Source: Streptomyces graminofaciens (lineage in GTDB: Bacteria; Actinomycetota; Actinomycetes; Streptomycetales; Streptomycetaceae). Taken from it: DNA of 64,000 bases. Of the stretch, positions 7,504-15,555 are shown in pieces. The stretch's first letter is position 1; the number at the start of each line of letters is the position of its first letter. The position numbers and the translations under genes were made by a program. Location of the stretch: assembly GCF_030294945.1 (NCBI RefSeq), contig NZ_AP018448.1, positions 1,612,001-1,676,000 of the forward strand, read 5' to 3'. The notes under the pieces are model-generated. The model did not search any database and was not told the DNA's origin. It worked only from the letters and a program-made list of their open reading frames with translations.

Positions 7504-8739
7504 TCACGCCAACGCCCCCAACGGGTCGTCCAGTACCGGCTGCCAAGCCAGTTCCGCCGCGCCCACCAGGCTGTTGTGGTCCAACGTGCAGGCGAAGATC
7601 GGGACGACGCCGCTGCGGCCCCAGAGGCTGCGGTCGGCCACTACGGCGCGCAGGCGGTCGGGGTCGGCGTCGAGGAGGGTGCGGTGGAGGCCGCCGAGGA
7701 TGATGCGGTCGGGGTTGAGGATGTTGACCAGGCCCGCGAGGCCCAGGCCCAGGCGGTCGATGAGGGTTTCGGTGGCGGTGCGGACGGCCGGGTCGGTGTA
7801 CCGGGTGCGGATGAGGTCGTTGGACTGCTGGAGCAGCGACACCTCGGGGCCGGGGGCCGGGCCGACCGCCGTGAGGAAGGCCAGGGGGTCCGCCTCGACG
7901 TCCAGGCAGCCGCGGCTGCCGCAGTGGCAGGGGCGGCCCTCGGGATTGACCGTGAGGTGTCCGACCTCCAGTGCCAGGCCTGAACTACCGCTGTGCAGAC
8001 GGCCGTCGAGGACCAGCGCACCGCCGACGCCCCGGTGTCCGGTGGCCACGCAGAGCAGGTGACGGGCGCCCCGGCCGGCGCCGTGCCGGTGCTCGGCGAG
8101 GGCGGCCAGGTTGACGTCGTTGGCGGCGAACGCCGGGCCTTCGATGCCTGCCGCTCGTACGCGTTCGGCGAAGATCTCTCGGACAGGGGCGCCTGCGGGC
8201 CAGGCCAAGTGGAGGGGGTTCAGTGCCAGGCCCTCCGGTTCGGCGACCGCCGACGGGACGGCGAGGCCCGCGCCCACGCAGCGGCGGCCCGTCTCGCGCA
8301 GCAGCTCGGCGGCGGCGTCGACGACCGAGCCGAGGACCTTCGCCGGGTCGGCGTCGACGGTCTCGCAGCCGGGCGCGGTGGCGACGATCCGTCCGCCGAG
8401 GCCGACGAGGGCCGCCCGCCATCCGTCGGCGTGGACCTGGGCGGCGAGGGCGACCGGTCCCTCCTCCGCGACTTCGAGGCGGTGCGAGGGGCGGCCCTGG
8501 GAGCCGGCGGCGGCGCCCGGGTGCGCGTCGACCCTGATCAGGCCCAGTGCCTCCAGCTCGGCGGCCACGGCGCCCGCGGTGGCGCGGGTGACACCCAGCT
8601 CGGCGGTGAGCACGGCCCGGGTGGGCGCCCGCCCGGTGTGTACGAGTTCCAGTGCGGGCCCGAGCGCCCCCCGCCCCCGGTCCAGCCGCGTCCGTGTCGT
8701 CCCTTCGCCCGCCGCCTTGGGGGCCGCCTTCCCGTCCAT
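7504..8739 (-). CDS. ROK family transcriptional regulator (NagC/XylR type)
   Basis: This 411-residue protein has an N-terminal winged helix (about 22-80, ALELVHTGRAPTRAVLTAELGVTRATAGAVAAELEALGLIR) and a ROK sugar-kinase-like domain. The ROK zinc motif is CHCGSRGCLDVE and the nucleotide and sugar loops are AVPSAVAEP and GGALVLDGRLH. The usual ATP-binding DxGGT motif is absent (LGGRIVATA is seen instead), as expected for a regulator rather than a kinase. It is monocistronic, convergent with ilvY across the inverted repeat. The target sugar is unknown. Confidence 0.88.
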   Translation of the reverse strand: MDGKAAPKAAGEGTTRTRLDRGRGALGPALELVHTGRAPTRAVLTAELGVTRATAGAVAAELEALGLIRVDAHPGAAAGSQGRPSHRLEVAEEGPVALAAQVHADGWRAALVGLGGRIVATAPGCETVDADPAKVLGSVVDAAAELLRETGRRCVGAGLAVPSAVAEPEGLALNPLHLAWPAGAPVREIFAERVRAAGIEGPAFAANDVNLAALAEHRHGAGRGARHLLCVATGHRGVGGALVLDGRLHSGSSGLALEVGHLTVNPEGRPCHCGSRGCLDVEADPLAFLTAVGPAPGPEVSLLQQSNDLIRTRYTDPAVRTATETLIDRLGLGLAGLVNILNPDRIILGGLHRTLLDADPDRLRAVVADRSLWGRSGVVPIFACTLDHNSLVGAAELAWQPVLDDPLGALA

Positions 8740-8790
8740 GAGGGCGAGTCTCCCATGATCCGCTCGGAGCCGGACCCCGCCGGGTCGGTG

Positions 8791-9459
8791 TCAGCCGGTG
8801 CCGAAGCCGCTCACCCGGAGGGTGACGTTCAGCCGTCCGGTCAGGCCCAACTCGGGCGGCGCCGTCCCCGCGTGCACCCTCGGCACGCCGTGGTAGGCCT
8901 GCCGGGACGCCCCGCCGAACACGAACAGATCACCGCTGCGCAGCTCCACGTCGGTGTACGGCCGCGCCCGCGACCCCGTGTTGCCGAAGCGGAAGACGCA
9001 GGTGTCGCCGAGGCTCAGCGACACCACCGGCGCGTCCGACTTCTCGTCGCTGTCACGGTGCATGCCCATGCGGGCGTCGGCGTCGTAGAAGTTGATCAAA
9101 GCGATGTCGTAGGGCTCGGTGGCCTCCGCCGGGCCCAGCGCGTCGGTGACCGCGCTCCGGCCCAGCTCGCCCAGCCAGTCCGGGAACGGCTTCACGGGTG
9201 CCCCGTCGCCGTCGACGGCCGTGCGGGCGTAGCCGTACGGGTACCAGTGCCGGCCGAGGCAGACCTGGCGGGCGGTCATCGTGCCGCCGCCGGGGGTGCG
9301 GACCGTGCGGAGGCCGGCGGGTGGGCGGGCCCATGTACGGCAGGCGTCCAGGAGTCGCCGCTGCCGTGCCGCGTCCAGCCAGTCCGGCACGTGCACCGCA
9401 CCGGGCGCGATCTCCGTGCGGCCGCGCGGGAACAACTCGGCGTCCATGACCTCCATCAT
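8791..9459 (-). CDS. alkB: Alpha-ketoglutarate-dependent dioxygenase AlkB
   Basis: This 222-residue Fe(II)/2-oxoglutarate dioxygenase repairs N-alkylated bases by oxidative demethylation. The iron triad is visible as HRDSDE and the later His in YHGVPRV. The 2OG-binding arginines lie in GRLNVTLRVS at the C-terminus. The substrate-lid region is CLGRHWYPYGYARTAVDGDGAP, and the ALINFYDADARMGMHRD block is diagnostic. Three clustered ATGs (9459, 9456, 9447) make the exact start uncertain; none has a strong ribosome site. It is divergent from rlmG across about 57 bp. Confidence 0.93.
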   Translation of the reverse strand: MMEVMDAELFPRGRTEIAPGAVHVPDWLDAARQRRLLDACRTWARPPAGLRTVRTPGGGTMTARQVCLGRHWYPYGYARTAVDGDGAPVKPFPDWLGELGRSAVTDALGPAEATEPYDIALINFYDADARMGMHRDSDEKSDAPVVSLSLGDTCVFRFGNTGSRARPYTDVELRSGDLFVFGGASRQAYHGVPRVHAGTAPPELGLTGRLNVTLRVSGFGTG

Positions 9460-9516
9460 CGCCCACCCCGCTCGGCGATCGGGCGTGAGCTGCGGCTCGG
9501 CTAGCCTGGGCGCACG

Positions 9517-10665
9517 ATGAACGACCGGATGACCACGCCCTGGGGCGAGTACGCCCTGGCCCGCTTCCCCGAGGACCCCCGCGACCGGCTGCGCGCCTGG
9601 GACGCGTCCGACACGTATCTGCTGCGCCATCTCGCGGCGAGCGGGACACCGCTGGACGGGACGGTCGTGGTCGTCGGCGACCGCTGGGGCGCGCTGGTCA
9701 CGGCGCTCGCCGGGCACCGTCCGACCCAGATCGGCGACTCGTTCCTGGGCCGGGAGGCGACCCGGGCGAACCTCGCCCGCAACGGGGTCGATCCCGACGC
9801 CGTACGGCTGCTCACGACCCAGGACACTCCCCCGGACCGTATCGACGTGCTCCTCGTGCGTGTCCCCAAGAGCCTCGCGCTCCTGGAGGACCAGTTGCAC
9901 CGGCTGGCGCCCGCCGTCCACGAGGGCACGGTCGTCGTCGGCACCGGGATGGTCAAGGAGATCCACACCTCGACGCTGAGGCTCTTCGAGCGGATCCTCG
10001 GCCCGACCCGCACCTCCCTCGCCGAGCAGAAGGCCCGGCTGATCTTCTGCGCGCCGGACGCGGCGACCGCGCGGTCCCGGGGCACGGATCCGTGGCCGTA
10101 CAGCTATCGACTGCCCGGTGACATCGGCGTGTTGGCCGGGCGTACCGTCGTCAATCACGCCGGTGTGTTCTGTGCCGAGCGGCTCGACATCGGGACGCGG
10201 TTCTTTCTCCGGCATCTGCCGCGGGCGGGGCACGGCGGGCGGGTCGTGGATCTCGGGTGCGGCAACGGGGTGGTCGGTACGGCGGTCGCGGTGGCCGATC
10301 CGGCCGCCGAGGTGGTGTTCGTCGACGAGTCGTACCAGGCGGTGGCCTCGGCGCGGGAGACGTATCGCGCGAACGCCGACGGGAAGGCCGAGTTCCTGGT
10401 CGGAGACGGGCTGGAGGGGTTCGCGGCCGGGAGTGCCGATCTGGTGCTGAACAATCCGCCGTTCCATTCGCACCAGGCGACGACCGACGCCACGGCCCGG
10501 CGGATGTTCACGGGTGCGCGGCAGGCGCTGCGGCCCGGTGGCGAGCTGTGGGTGGTCGGCAACCGGCACCTCGGCTACCACGTGAAGCTGCGGCGGCTCT
10601 TCGGCAACAGCGAACTCGTCGCCAGCGACGCCAAGTTCGTGGTCCTCAAGGCCGTCAAGAGGTAG
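9517..10665 (+). CDS. rlmG: 23S rRNA (guanine-N2)-methyltransferase RlmG-like
   Basis: This 382-residue class I methyltransferase has the two-domain RlmG/RsmC layout: a degenerate N-terminal MTase-like domain (about 1-190) and a catalytic C-terminal domain. The SAM motif is VVDLGCGNGVVG and the catalytic motif is LVLNNPPFHSH, with DESYQAVASARE between them. The length matches E. coli RlmG (378), which methylates G1835 of 23S rRNA with SAM. The 3' end overlaps the convergent AraC gene by 11 bp. Confidence 0.9.
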   Translation: MNDRMTTPWGEYALARFPEDPRDRLRAWDASDTYLLRHLAASGTPLDGTVVVVGDRWGALVTALAGHRPTQIGDSFLGREATRANLARNGVDPDAVRLLTTQDTPPDRIDVLLVRVPKSLALLEDQLHRLAPAVHEGTVVVGTGMVKEIHTSTLRLFERILGPTRTSLAEQKARLIFCAPDAATARSRGTDPWPYSYRLPGDIGVLAGRTVVNHAGVFCAERLDIGTRFFLRHLPRAGHGGRVVDLGCGNGVVGTAVAVADPAAEVVFVDESYQAVASARETYRANADGKAEFLVGDGLEGFAAGSADLVLNNPPFHSHQATTDATARRMFTGARQALRPGGELWVVGNRHLGYHVKLRRLFGNSELVASDAKFVVLKAVKR

Positions 10666-11449
10666 GCGGGGAGGTCTCAGGGGGCGTGCCGCGCAGTGCG
10701 CGCGGTGAGGCGCCCAGTTCCCGGTGACAGGCCTTGTTGAAGGCCTGGAGGTCGGGGATGCCCACGGAGGCGGCGACGGCCGGGATGGAGAGGGTCGTGG
10801 CGCGCAGCAGGTGGTGGGCGCGTTCCAGTCTGCGGCGGCGGATCCAGCCGACGACCGTGCTGCCGGTCTCGGCGCGGAAGAGCCTGGTCAGGTGGTTGTG
10901 GGAGACGCCGGCCGCGCGTGCCACCTCGGGGATGGTGAGGGGGGCGGCGAGGTGCGCCTCGATATGGGCGATGGCGGCGGTGACCGCCGGGTGCGGGCCC
11001 GGGTCCGCCGCGGCGGGCGGGGTGAGGTGGGCGACGCGCCACAGTGCGGTCCAGATCTCGGCCCGGGTGCGGTCGGGCTCGCTCGGGGCGGCGGCCACCG
11101 CCTGGAGCAACAGGCCGGTGAGGGCGGGTAGTTCGGGGCCGGTGTCCTGGATGACGGGGACCGTGCGGGGCGGCCCTTCCGGGGTGATGCGCAGGTGCGC
11201 GAAGAGATGTTCCGATCGGCCCCGGTAGCGGTAGCGGACCGTGGTGCCGGGCGGTACGAGGCTGACCCGGCCGGGGCGGATGGTGTGCGGCGTGCCGTCG
11301 ACGGTCAGCTCGGCCTCGTACTGGTAGAGGTGCAGCTGCCACAGCTCCGGCAGCCGGAAGACGTCCGAGCGCCCGGCGACGCCGTGCACACCCACGCCGA
11401 TGGCCGCGACGACGGGCGGCGCGCCGAGGTGGATCTCCGTCTCCCGCAT
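10655..11449 (-). CDS. AraC family transcriptional regulator
   Basis: This 264-residue protein has an N-terminal cupin-like sensing domain (about 10-115, with RPGRVSLVPPGTTVRYRY) and a C-terminal pair of helix-turn-helix motifs (about 160-255, LTIPEVARAAGVSHNHLTRLFRAETGSTVVGWIRRRRLERAHHLL). The start lacks a clear ribosome site. It follows the aldolase gene by 25 bp in the same direction, so it may be read from the sugar-phosphate operon, although AraC regulators with cupin domains usually sense a free sugar. Confidence 0.85.
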   Translation of the reverse strand: MRETEIHLGAPPVVAAIGVGVHGVAGRSDVFRLPELWQLHLYQYEAELTVDGTPHTIRPGRVSLVPPGTTVRYRYRGRSEHLFAHLRITPEGPPRTVPVIQDTGPELPALTGLLLQAVAAAPSEPDRTRAEIWTALWRVAHLTPPAAADPGPHPAVTAAIAHIEAHLAAPLTIPEVARAAGVSHNHLTRLFRAETGSTVVGWIRRRRLERAHHLLRATTLSIPAVAASVGIPDLQAFNKACHRELGASPRALRGTPPETSPPTS

Positions 11450-11474
11450 GACGGAAAACTATCAGCGACCGTCC

Positions 11475-12359
11475 TCACGCTCCGTGTTCGGCCGGCGTCC
11501 GGGCTGGTTCCGCGCTCAGTACGCCGATGAGCCGGGCCACGGCCTGCGCCATCGCCTCCCGGCCGACGGCGAGGTACTTGCGCGGGTCCACCGCATCCGG
11601 GTGCTCGGCGAGGTGCTCCCGGATCGCGCCGGTCATCGCGATGTTGAGGGCCGTGCCGATGTTGACCTTGGTGATGCCGCCGGAGACCGCCAGGCGCAGT
11701 TCGTCGTCGGGGACGCCGGAGGAGCCGTGGAGAACGAGGGGGACGGCCAGGGCGGTGCCGAGCCGTTCGAGCAGCGTGTGATCGAGGGCGGCGGTGCGGG
11801 TCGTCATCGCGTGCGAGCTGCCGATCGCCACGGCCAAGGCGTCGACACCGGAGTCCGCCACGAACGCGCGCGCCTCGTCGGGGTCGGTGCGGGCGCCCGG
11901 CGCGTGGGCGTCCAGCGGCGGCATCCCGTTCTTCCCGCCCACCTGCCCCAACTCGGCCTCGATCCAGAGACCTTGGGCGTGGGCCCAGTCCACGGCCGCG
12001 CGGGTCGCGGCGAGGTTCTCCGCGTACGGCAGCCGTGACGCGTCGTACATGACGGAGCCGAAGCCGGCGTCGGGCGCCCTGCGCAGCAGGGCGTCGCTCT
12101 GGATGTGGTCGAGGTGGAGGGCGACGGGCACGGTCGCGTGCTCGGCGGCGGCGGTCGCGGCGCGGGCGAGGGGGAGGAGGCGTCCCTCGCGGAACCGGAC
12201 CGCGTTCTCGCTGACCTGGAGGACGACGGGCGCGCCGGCGGACTCGGCGCCCGCGACGACGGCCTCGATGTGCTCCAGGGTGATGATGTTGAAGGCGGCG
12301 ACCGCGGTACGGGCGGCGGCGGCCTCGGTGATCAGTTCGCCGGTGGTGGTGAGTGGCAC
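11475..12359 (-). CDS. Class II ketose-bisphosphate aldolase (tagatose/fructose type)
   Basis: This 294-residue zinc aldolase is of the KbaY/GatY/FbaA family. The zinc and substrate residues are visible in VALHLDHIQSD, the acidic IEAELGQVGG, ALAVAIGSSHAM, and the phosphate-binding LVLHGSSGV and GITKVNIGTALN. It cleaves tagatose- or fructose-1,6-bisphosphate to DHAP and glyceraldehyde 3-phosphate. The 13-bp gap to the upstream SIS gene indicates an operon. That pairing points to galactosamine/tagatose-type catabolism by analogy with aga/gat operons; a dedicated kinase is missing here. Confidence 0.87.
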   Translation of the reverse strand: MPLTTTGELITEAAAARTAVAAFNIITLEHIEAVVAGAESAGAPVVLQVSENAVRFREGRLLPLARAATAAAEHATVPVALHLDHIQSDALLRRAPDAGFGSVMYDASRLPYAENLAATRAAVDWAHAQGLWIEAELGQVGGKNGMPPLDAHAPGARTDPDEARAFVADSGVDALAVAIGSSHAMTTRTAALDHTLLERLGTALAVPLVLHGSSGVPDDELRLAVSGGITKVNIGTALNIAMTGAIREHLAEHPDAVDPRKYLAVGREAMAQAVARLIGVLSAEPARTPAEHGA

Positions 12360-12372
12360 GACTCCTCCTCTC

Positions 12373-13263
12373 CTACGGGGTGGTCGAGCCGAGGATCACC
12401 GAGCGGGTGAGGTGGCGCGGCCGGTCCGGGTCGAGACCGCGGGCGGCGGCCACGGCGACGGCGAGGCGCTGGGCGCGGACGAGTTCGGCGAGCGGGTCGA
12501 GGTCGCCCGACACCCATCGGGCCTCTGTCTCCCGCACTTGTTCGGCGAGGCCCACGGGTGCCTCGCCCAGCATCCAGGTCGCCGTGCCCCGGGTGGTGAC
12601 GCTGATCGGGCCGTGGCGGTACTCCATCGCCGGGTACGCCTCGCTCCACGCGAGCGCGGCCTCGCGCATCTTCAGCGCGGCCTCGTGGGCGAGCCCCACG
12701 GTCCAGCCCCGGCCCAGGAACGTGAACTGGGCGCAGTCGAGGAGCTCTTCGGGCAGCGGGGTCGCCAGTGCCGTGCGCGCGTCGGTGACGGCCCGGTCGG
12801 TGTGCAGGCCGAGGTGGGCGCGGAGCAGGGTGAGGGCCGTGGTCGCGAAGCGGGTCTGGACGACCGATCGCTCGTCGGCGAAGTCCAGCACGACGAGGTC
12901 GTCCGCGGCGGTCGCCACGGGTGTGCGCGGGTCCGCGGTGATCGCCGTCCTCCGCGCACGCCCCTTCAGGGCGTCCAGGAGTTCCAGGACCTCGGTGGTG
13001 GTGCCGGAGCGGGTGAGGGCGACGACCCGGTCGTAGGGGCGGCCGTGCGGGAACTCTGAGGCCGCGAAGGCGTCCGTCTCGCCCTGTCCGGCACCCTCGC
13101 GCAGTGCGGCGGCGGCCTGGGCCATGAAGTAGGAGGTCCCGCAGCCGACGAGCGCGACCCGCTCCCCCGGCAGCGGCAGCGCGCCCGCGTGCGCCGGTGC
13201 CTCGGAGGCGGCGCGGGTCCACCACTCGGGTTGGCTGATCAGCTCGTCCTCGACGTGGGTCAT
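12373..13263 (-). CDS. SIS-domain sugar-phosphate isomerase/deaminase (AgaS-like)
   Basis: This 296-residue protein has two SIS domains like the isomerase half of GlmS. The first phosphosugar loop is LVGCGTSYFMAQAAA, followed by ALTRSGTTTEVLELL; the second domain has FLGRGWTVGLAHEAALKMREA and ending loops. It probably acts on an amino-sugar phosphate, as AgaS does (galactosamine-6-phosphate deaminase/isomerase). The ATG has GGAGG six bases upstream, which rules out the longer frame. It is the first gene of an operon with the aldolase and divergent from the DeoR regulator. Confidence 0.86.
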   Translation of the reverse strand: MTHVEDELISQPEWWTRAASEAPAHAGALPLPGERVALVGCGTSYFMAQAAAALREGAGQGETDAFAASEFPHGRPYDRVVALTRSGTTTEVLELLDALKGRARRTAITADPRTPVATAADDLVVLDFADERSVVQTRFATTALTLLRAHLGLHTDRAVTDARTALATPLPEELLDCAQFTFLGRGWTVGLAHEAALKMREAALAWSEAYPAMEYRHGPISVTTRGTATWMLGEAPVGLAEQVRETEARWVSGDLDPLAELVRAQRLAVAVAAARGLDPDRPRHLTRSVILGSTTP

Positions 13264-13321
13264 GCCGTACCTCCTGGCTCGACAGCAGAGCCGTGCTTGT
13301 TTCTGCACCGTACAGTGAGTT

Positions 13322-13340
13322 TTCGAGCATCTTCAAGCAT
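13322..13340. promoter_or_regulatory. Tandem operator repeat for the DeoR-family regulator
   Basis: TTCGAGCAT (13322-13330) is repeated as TTCAAGCAT (13332-13340), one helical turn apart, in the divergent region between the SIS operon and the DeoR gene. DeoR/AgaR regulators bind short direct repeats, so this is a reasonable operator. Binding is inferred. Confidence 0.5.
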
Positions 13341-13399
13341 TCGGCGAGGTCTGGTGCACTAAGGTCGCTGGCGAGATCACGCTTGGACGGAGGGTGCGG

Positions 13400-14179
13400 A
13401 TGTCTCGTGACGCCCGCTGGCAGGTGCTGCTCGAACTGCTGGCCGACCGGGGTCGGCTGGATGTCGAGGAGGCGGCGGCCGAGCTGTCCGTGTCCGCCGC
13501 GACGATCCGGCGTGACTTCGACCAGCTCGCCGAGCAGCAGATGCTGCTGCGCACACGGGGCGGGGCGGTCGCGCACGGCGTCTCGTACGAGCTGCCGCTG
13601 CGCTACAAGACGGCTCGTCACGCCTCCGAGAAGCAGCGCATCGCGAAGGCGGTCGCCGATCTGGTGGCGCCCGGCGAGGCGGTGGGCCTGACCGGCGGCA
13701 CGACCACCACGGAGGTCGCGCGGGCCCTGGCCGTGCGCGGCGATCTCGCCTCCGGTTCGTCCGCGCTGACCGTCGTCACCAACGCGCTCAACATCGCGAG
13801 CGAGCTGGCGGTGCGGCCGCAGTTCAAGATCGTGGTGACGGGCGGGGTGGCTCGCGCCCAGTCGTACGAGCTGGTCGGGCCGCTCGCGGACGGGGTGCTC
13901 GGGCAGATCACCGTGGACGTGGCCGTGCTCGGTGTGGTCGCGTTCGACGTCACACACGGCGCCGCGGCGCACGACGAGGCGGAGGCCGCCGTCAACCGGC
14001 TGTTGTGCGAGCGCGCCGAGCGGGTCGTCGTCGCGGCCGACTCCAGCAAGTTGGGGCGGCGGGCGTTCGCGTGGATCTGTGCCGCCGAGTCGGTGGACAC
14101 GCTGGTCACGGACAGTGCGGTGGACCCGGAGGCGGTGCGGCGGTTCGAGGAGGCCGGGGTCGGGGTCGTGGCCGTCTGA
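13400..14179 (+). CDS. DeoR/GlpR family repressor (AgaR-like)
   Basis: This 259-residue protein has the DeoR helix-turn-helix at the N-terminus (RWQVLLELLADRGRLDVEEAAAELSVSAATIRRDFDQLAEQQMLLRTRGGAV) and the sugar-phosphate sensing DeoRC domain (GEAVGLTGGTTTTEVARAL, VVTNALNIA, VVTGGVARAQSYELVGPLA, VVVAADSSKLGRRAF). I chose the ATG because GGAGGG is 6 bp upstream; the GTG at 13394 abuts it. Divergence from the SIS-aldolase operon suggests it represses that operon until a phosphosugar appears. Confidence 0.9.
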   Translation: MSRDARWQVLLELLADRGRLDVEEAAAELSVSAATIRRDFDQLAEQQMLLRTRGGAVAHGVSYELPLRYKTARHASEKQRIAKAVADLVAPGEAVGLTGGTTTTEVARALAVRGDLASGSSALTVVTNALNIASELAVRPQFKIVVTGGVARAQSYELVGPLADGVLGQITVDVAVLGVVAFDVTHGAAAHDEAEAAVNRLLCERAERVVVAADSSKLGRRAFAWICAAESVDTLVTDSAVDPEAVRRFEEAGVGVVAV

Positions 14180-14498
14180 GAGCGCGAGGGGGCGCGTGCG
14201 AGCGCACTGAGGCGCGCTGGGGGCGCGGAAGGGCACGGCCCGGATGGGGGGCGCGCGCCTGCCGGGTGGATGTCGAGTCGCGGATCGGTCCCCAGCCGGG
14301 GGCGAGAACGCCGCCGCCCTTCAGTGTGGTGAGGCCGAGTGAGACGGCCACGGACATGCTGTTGCCTCCGGTCACGTCGCGCCCTTCGACGTCGGCCTGC
14401 TTACCGGTCGGTGCTGCACGCCGGGTGCGCCTTCGAGCGGGCGACGCGGGTGGGTGCGGGGGCCGCCGGTCGTGGGGCCCACTGTCGAGGGAGCGATC
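14180..14498. other. Intergenic stretch with a weak small ORF
   Basis: The 319 bp between the DeoR gene and the secreted protein hold no confident gene. On the minus strand an ATG at 14357 has a well-placed GGAGG and could encode 83 residues starting MSVAVSLGLTTLKGGG, but its second half is Arg/Pro-rich and runs antisense into the DeoR gene. Confidence 0.4.
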
Positions 14499-15443
14499 TC
14501 AGTGCTCGTGGTCGGCCGAGGTCTCCCCGGGCACGTCCGGGGCCGCCGCCCCTGCGGTCCGGACCGTGAACGCTGCCGTATGGACCTTTCCCTCGTGCTG
14601 GAAGTCGAGGAAGAGGCGGTAGGTGCCGCCGCTGGGCGCGGTGGCCGTGAACGAGATCTCGGGGCCGGGCTCGGTCTCGCCGTCGCCCGGTTCGCCGTTC
14701 GGGTGGACGTGCAGATAGGCGAGGTCGCCGGAGCGCAGGGCGACCAGATGGCCGTAGGCGGCGAGGTACGGCTGGAGGTCGGTGACGGGGGCGCCGTCGC
14801 GGAAGACGTTCAGCTTCAGCTCGGCCGCCTTGCCCGGGCGGAGGTCGCCGATCAGTTCGACTTCGTAGCCGTCGACCTCGGTGGTGGTGTCCGGCGCGGG
14901 CAGGTGCCGCGACTCGTAGCTGCCGGCGGCGGCCAGGTCGGCGCCGAGGGTGAGATTCGGGGCGTCCTTCTTCGCCGGGGTGAAGTCGGCGAAGACGCGG
15001 TAGCCGCCTGCCTCGGGCAGGTCGACGGGGGTGCTCCAGGTGCCGTCGGCGGCGCGGGTGGGGTGCAGATGGCGGTAGGTGACGAGGTCGCGCGAGGCCA
15101 CTATGAGGTGGAGTTCCTTGTCGTGCTCGCGCTGGTAGGCGGTGACGGCTCGGCCGTCGTCGTCGCGGATCACGAAACGCAGGTCGGTGCGGCGTCCGGC
15201 CTCGACGCTCGTGGTCCTCAGGTCGAGTGTGTAGCCGCCTTCGGAGATCTGCAGTCCTCCGGCCTCGCGCCCTCCGCCCTTCTCGGGTGCCGGTGACGCC
15301 TCGCTGTGGCTGTCGTGGCGCGCGGGCGTGCTCTCCGCCGTGTCCGCGACGAGGGGCTCGATGCCCTGGCCCACGCCGTAGGCGGCGCCGAACGTCGCGG
15401 CCAGCGCGGCGGCGAACGTGGTGATCCTCACTGCGGTGTGCAT
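14499..15443 (-). CDS. Secreted protein under a copper-type (CsoR-like) operator
   Basis: This 314-residue exported protein has a signal peptide or N-terminal anchor (about 1-25, RITTFAAALAATFGAAYGVGQG). A His-containing linker (RHDSHSE) leads to beta-sandwich domains that include LHLIVASRDLVTYRHLHPTR and DLAYLHVHPNGEPG. It ends in DHEH. The paired HLHP/HVHP motifs and terminal histidines suggest periplasmic-side metal (copper) binding, and such proteins are often found with CopC/YcnI-type genes. The promoter contains a CsoR-like site. The exact function is unknown; a copper-handling role is inferred. Confidence 0.75.
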   Translation of the reverse strand: MHTAVRITTFAAALAATFGAAYGVGQGIEPLVADTAESTPARHDSHSEASPAPEKGGGREAGGLQISEGGYTLDLRTTSVEAGRRTDLRFVIRDDDGRAVTAYQREHDKELHLIVASRDLVTYRHLHPTRAADGTWSTPVDLPEAGGYRVFADFTPAKKDAPNLTLGADLAAAGSYESRHLPAPDTTTEVDGYEVELIGDLRPGKAAELKLNVFRDGAPVTDLQPYLAAYGHLVALRSGDLAYLHVHPNGEPGDGETEPGPEISFTATAPSGGTYRLFLDFQHEGKVHTAAFTVRTAGAAAPDVPGETSADHEH

Positions 15444-15482
15444 GGCTGCCTTCTCGGTCGATGTGCCGTTCCCACGCAGCTC

Positions 15483-15510
15483 ACCATACCCCTGGGGGGT
15501 ACCAAGTCAA
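15483..15510 (-). promoter_or_regulatory. Promoter with embedded CsoR-like operator
   Basis: On the minus strand a -35 TTGACT (15505-15510) and a -10 TATGGT (15483-15488) are separated by 16 bp. The spacer carries most of the TACCCC-N3-GGGGTA inverted repeat at 15487-15501, which matches the shape of actinobacterial CsoR/RcnR operators. Bound repressor would block RNA polymerase, so copper-induced expression of the secreted protein is likely. Confidence 0.7.
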
Positions 15511-15555
15511 CCCGTCGGAAAATAACACCCTCCCTCCGGCGGGGGCCGCGGGCGG

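Noticed and set aside
8791..10581. Long minus-strand frame running through alkB and antisense to rlmG
   Set aside because: Only its last 222 codons are real (AlkB). The upstream part is Arg/Pro-rich antisense of the rlmG gene.
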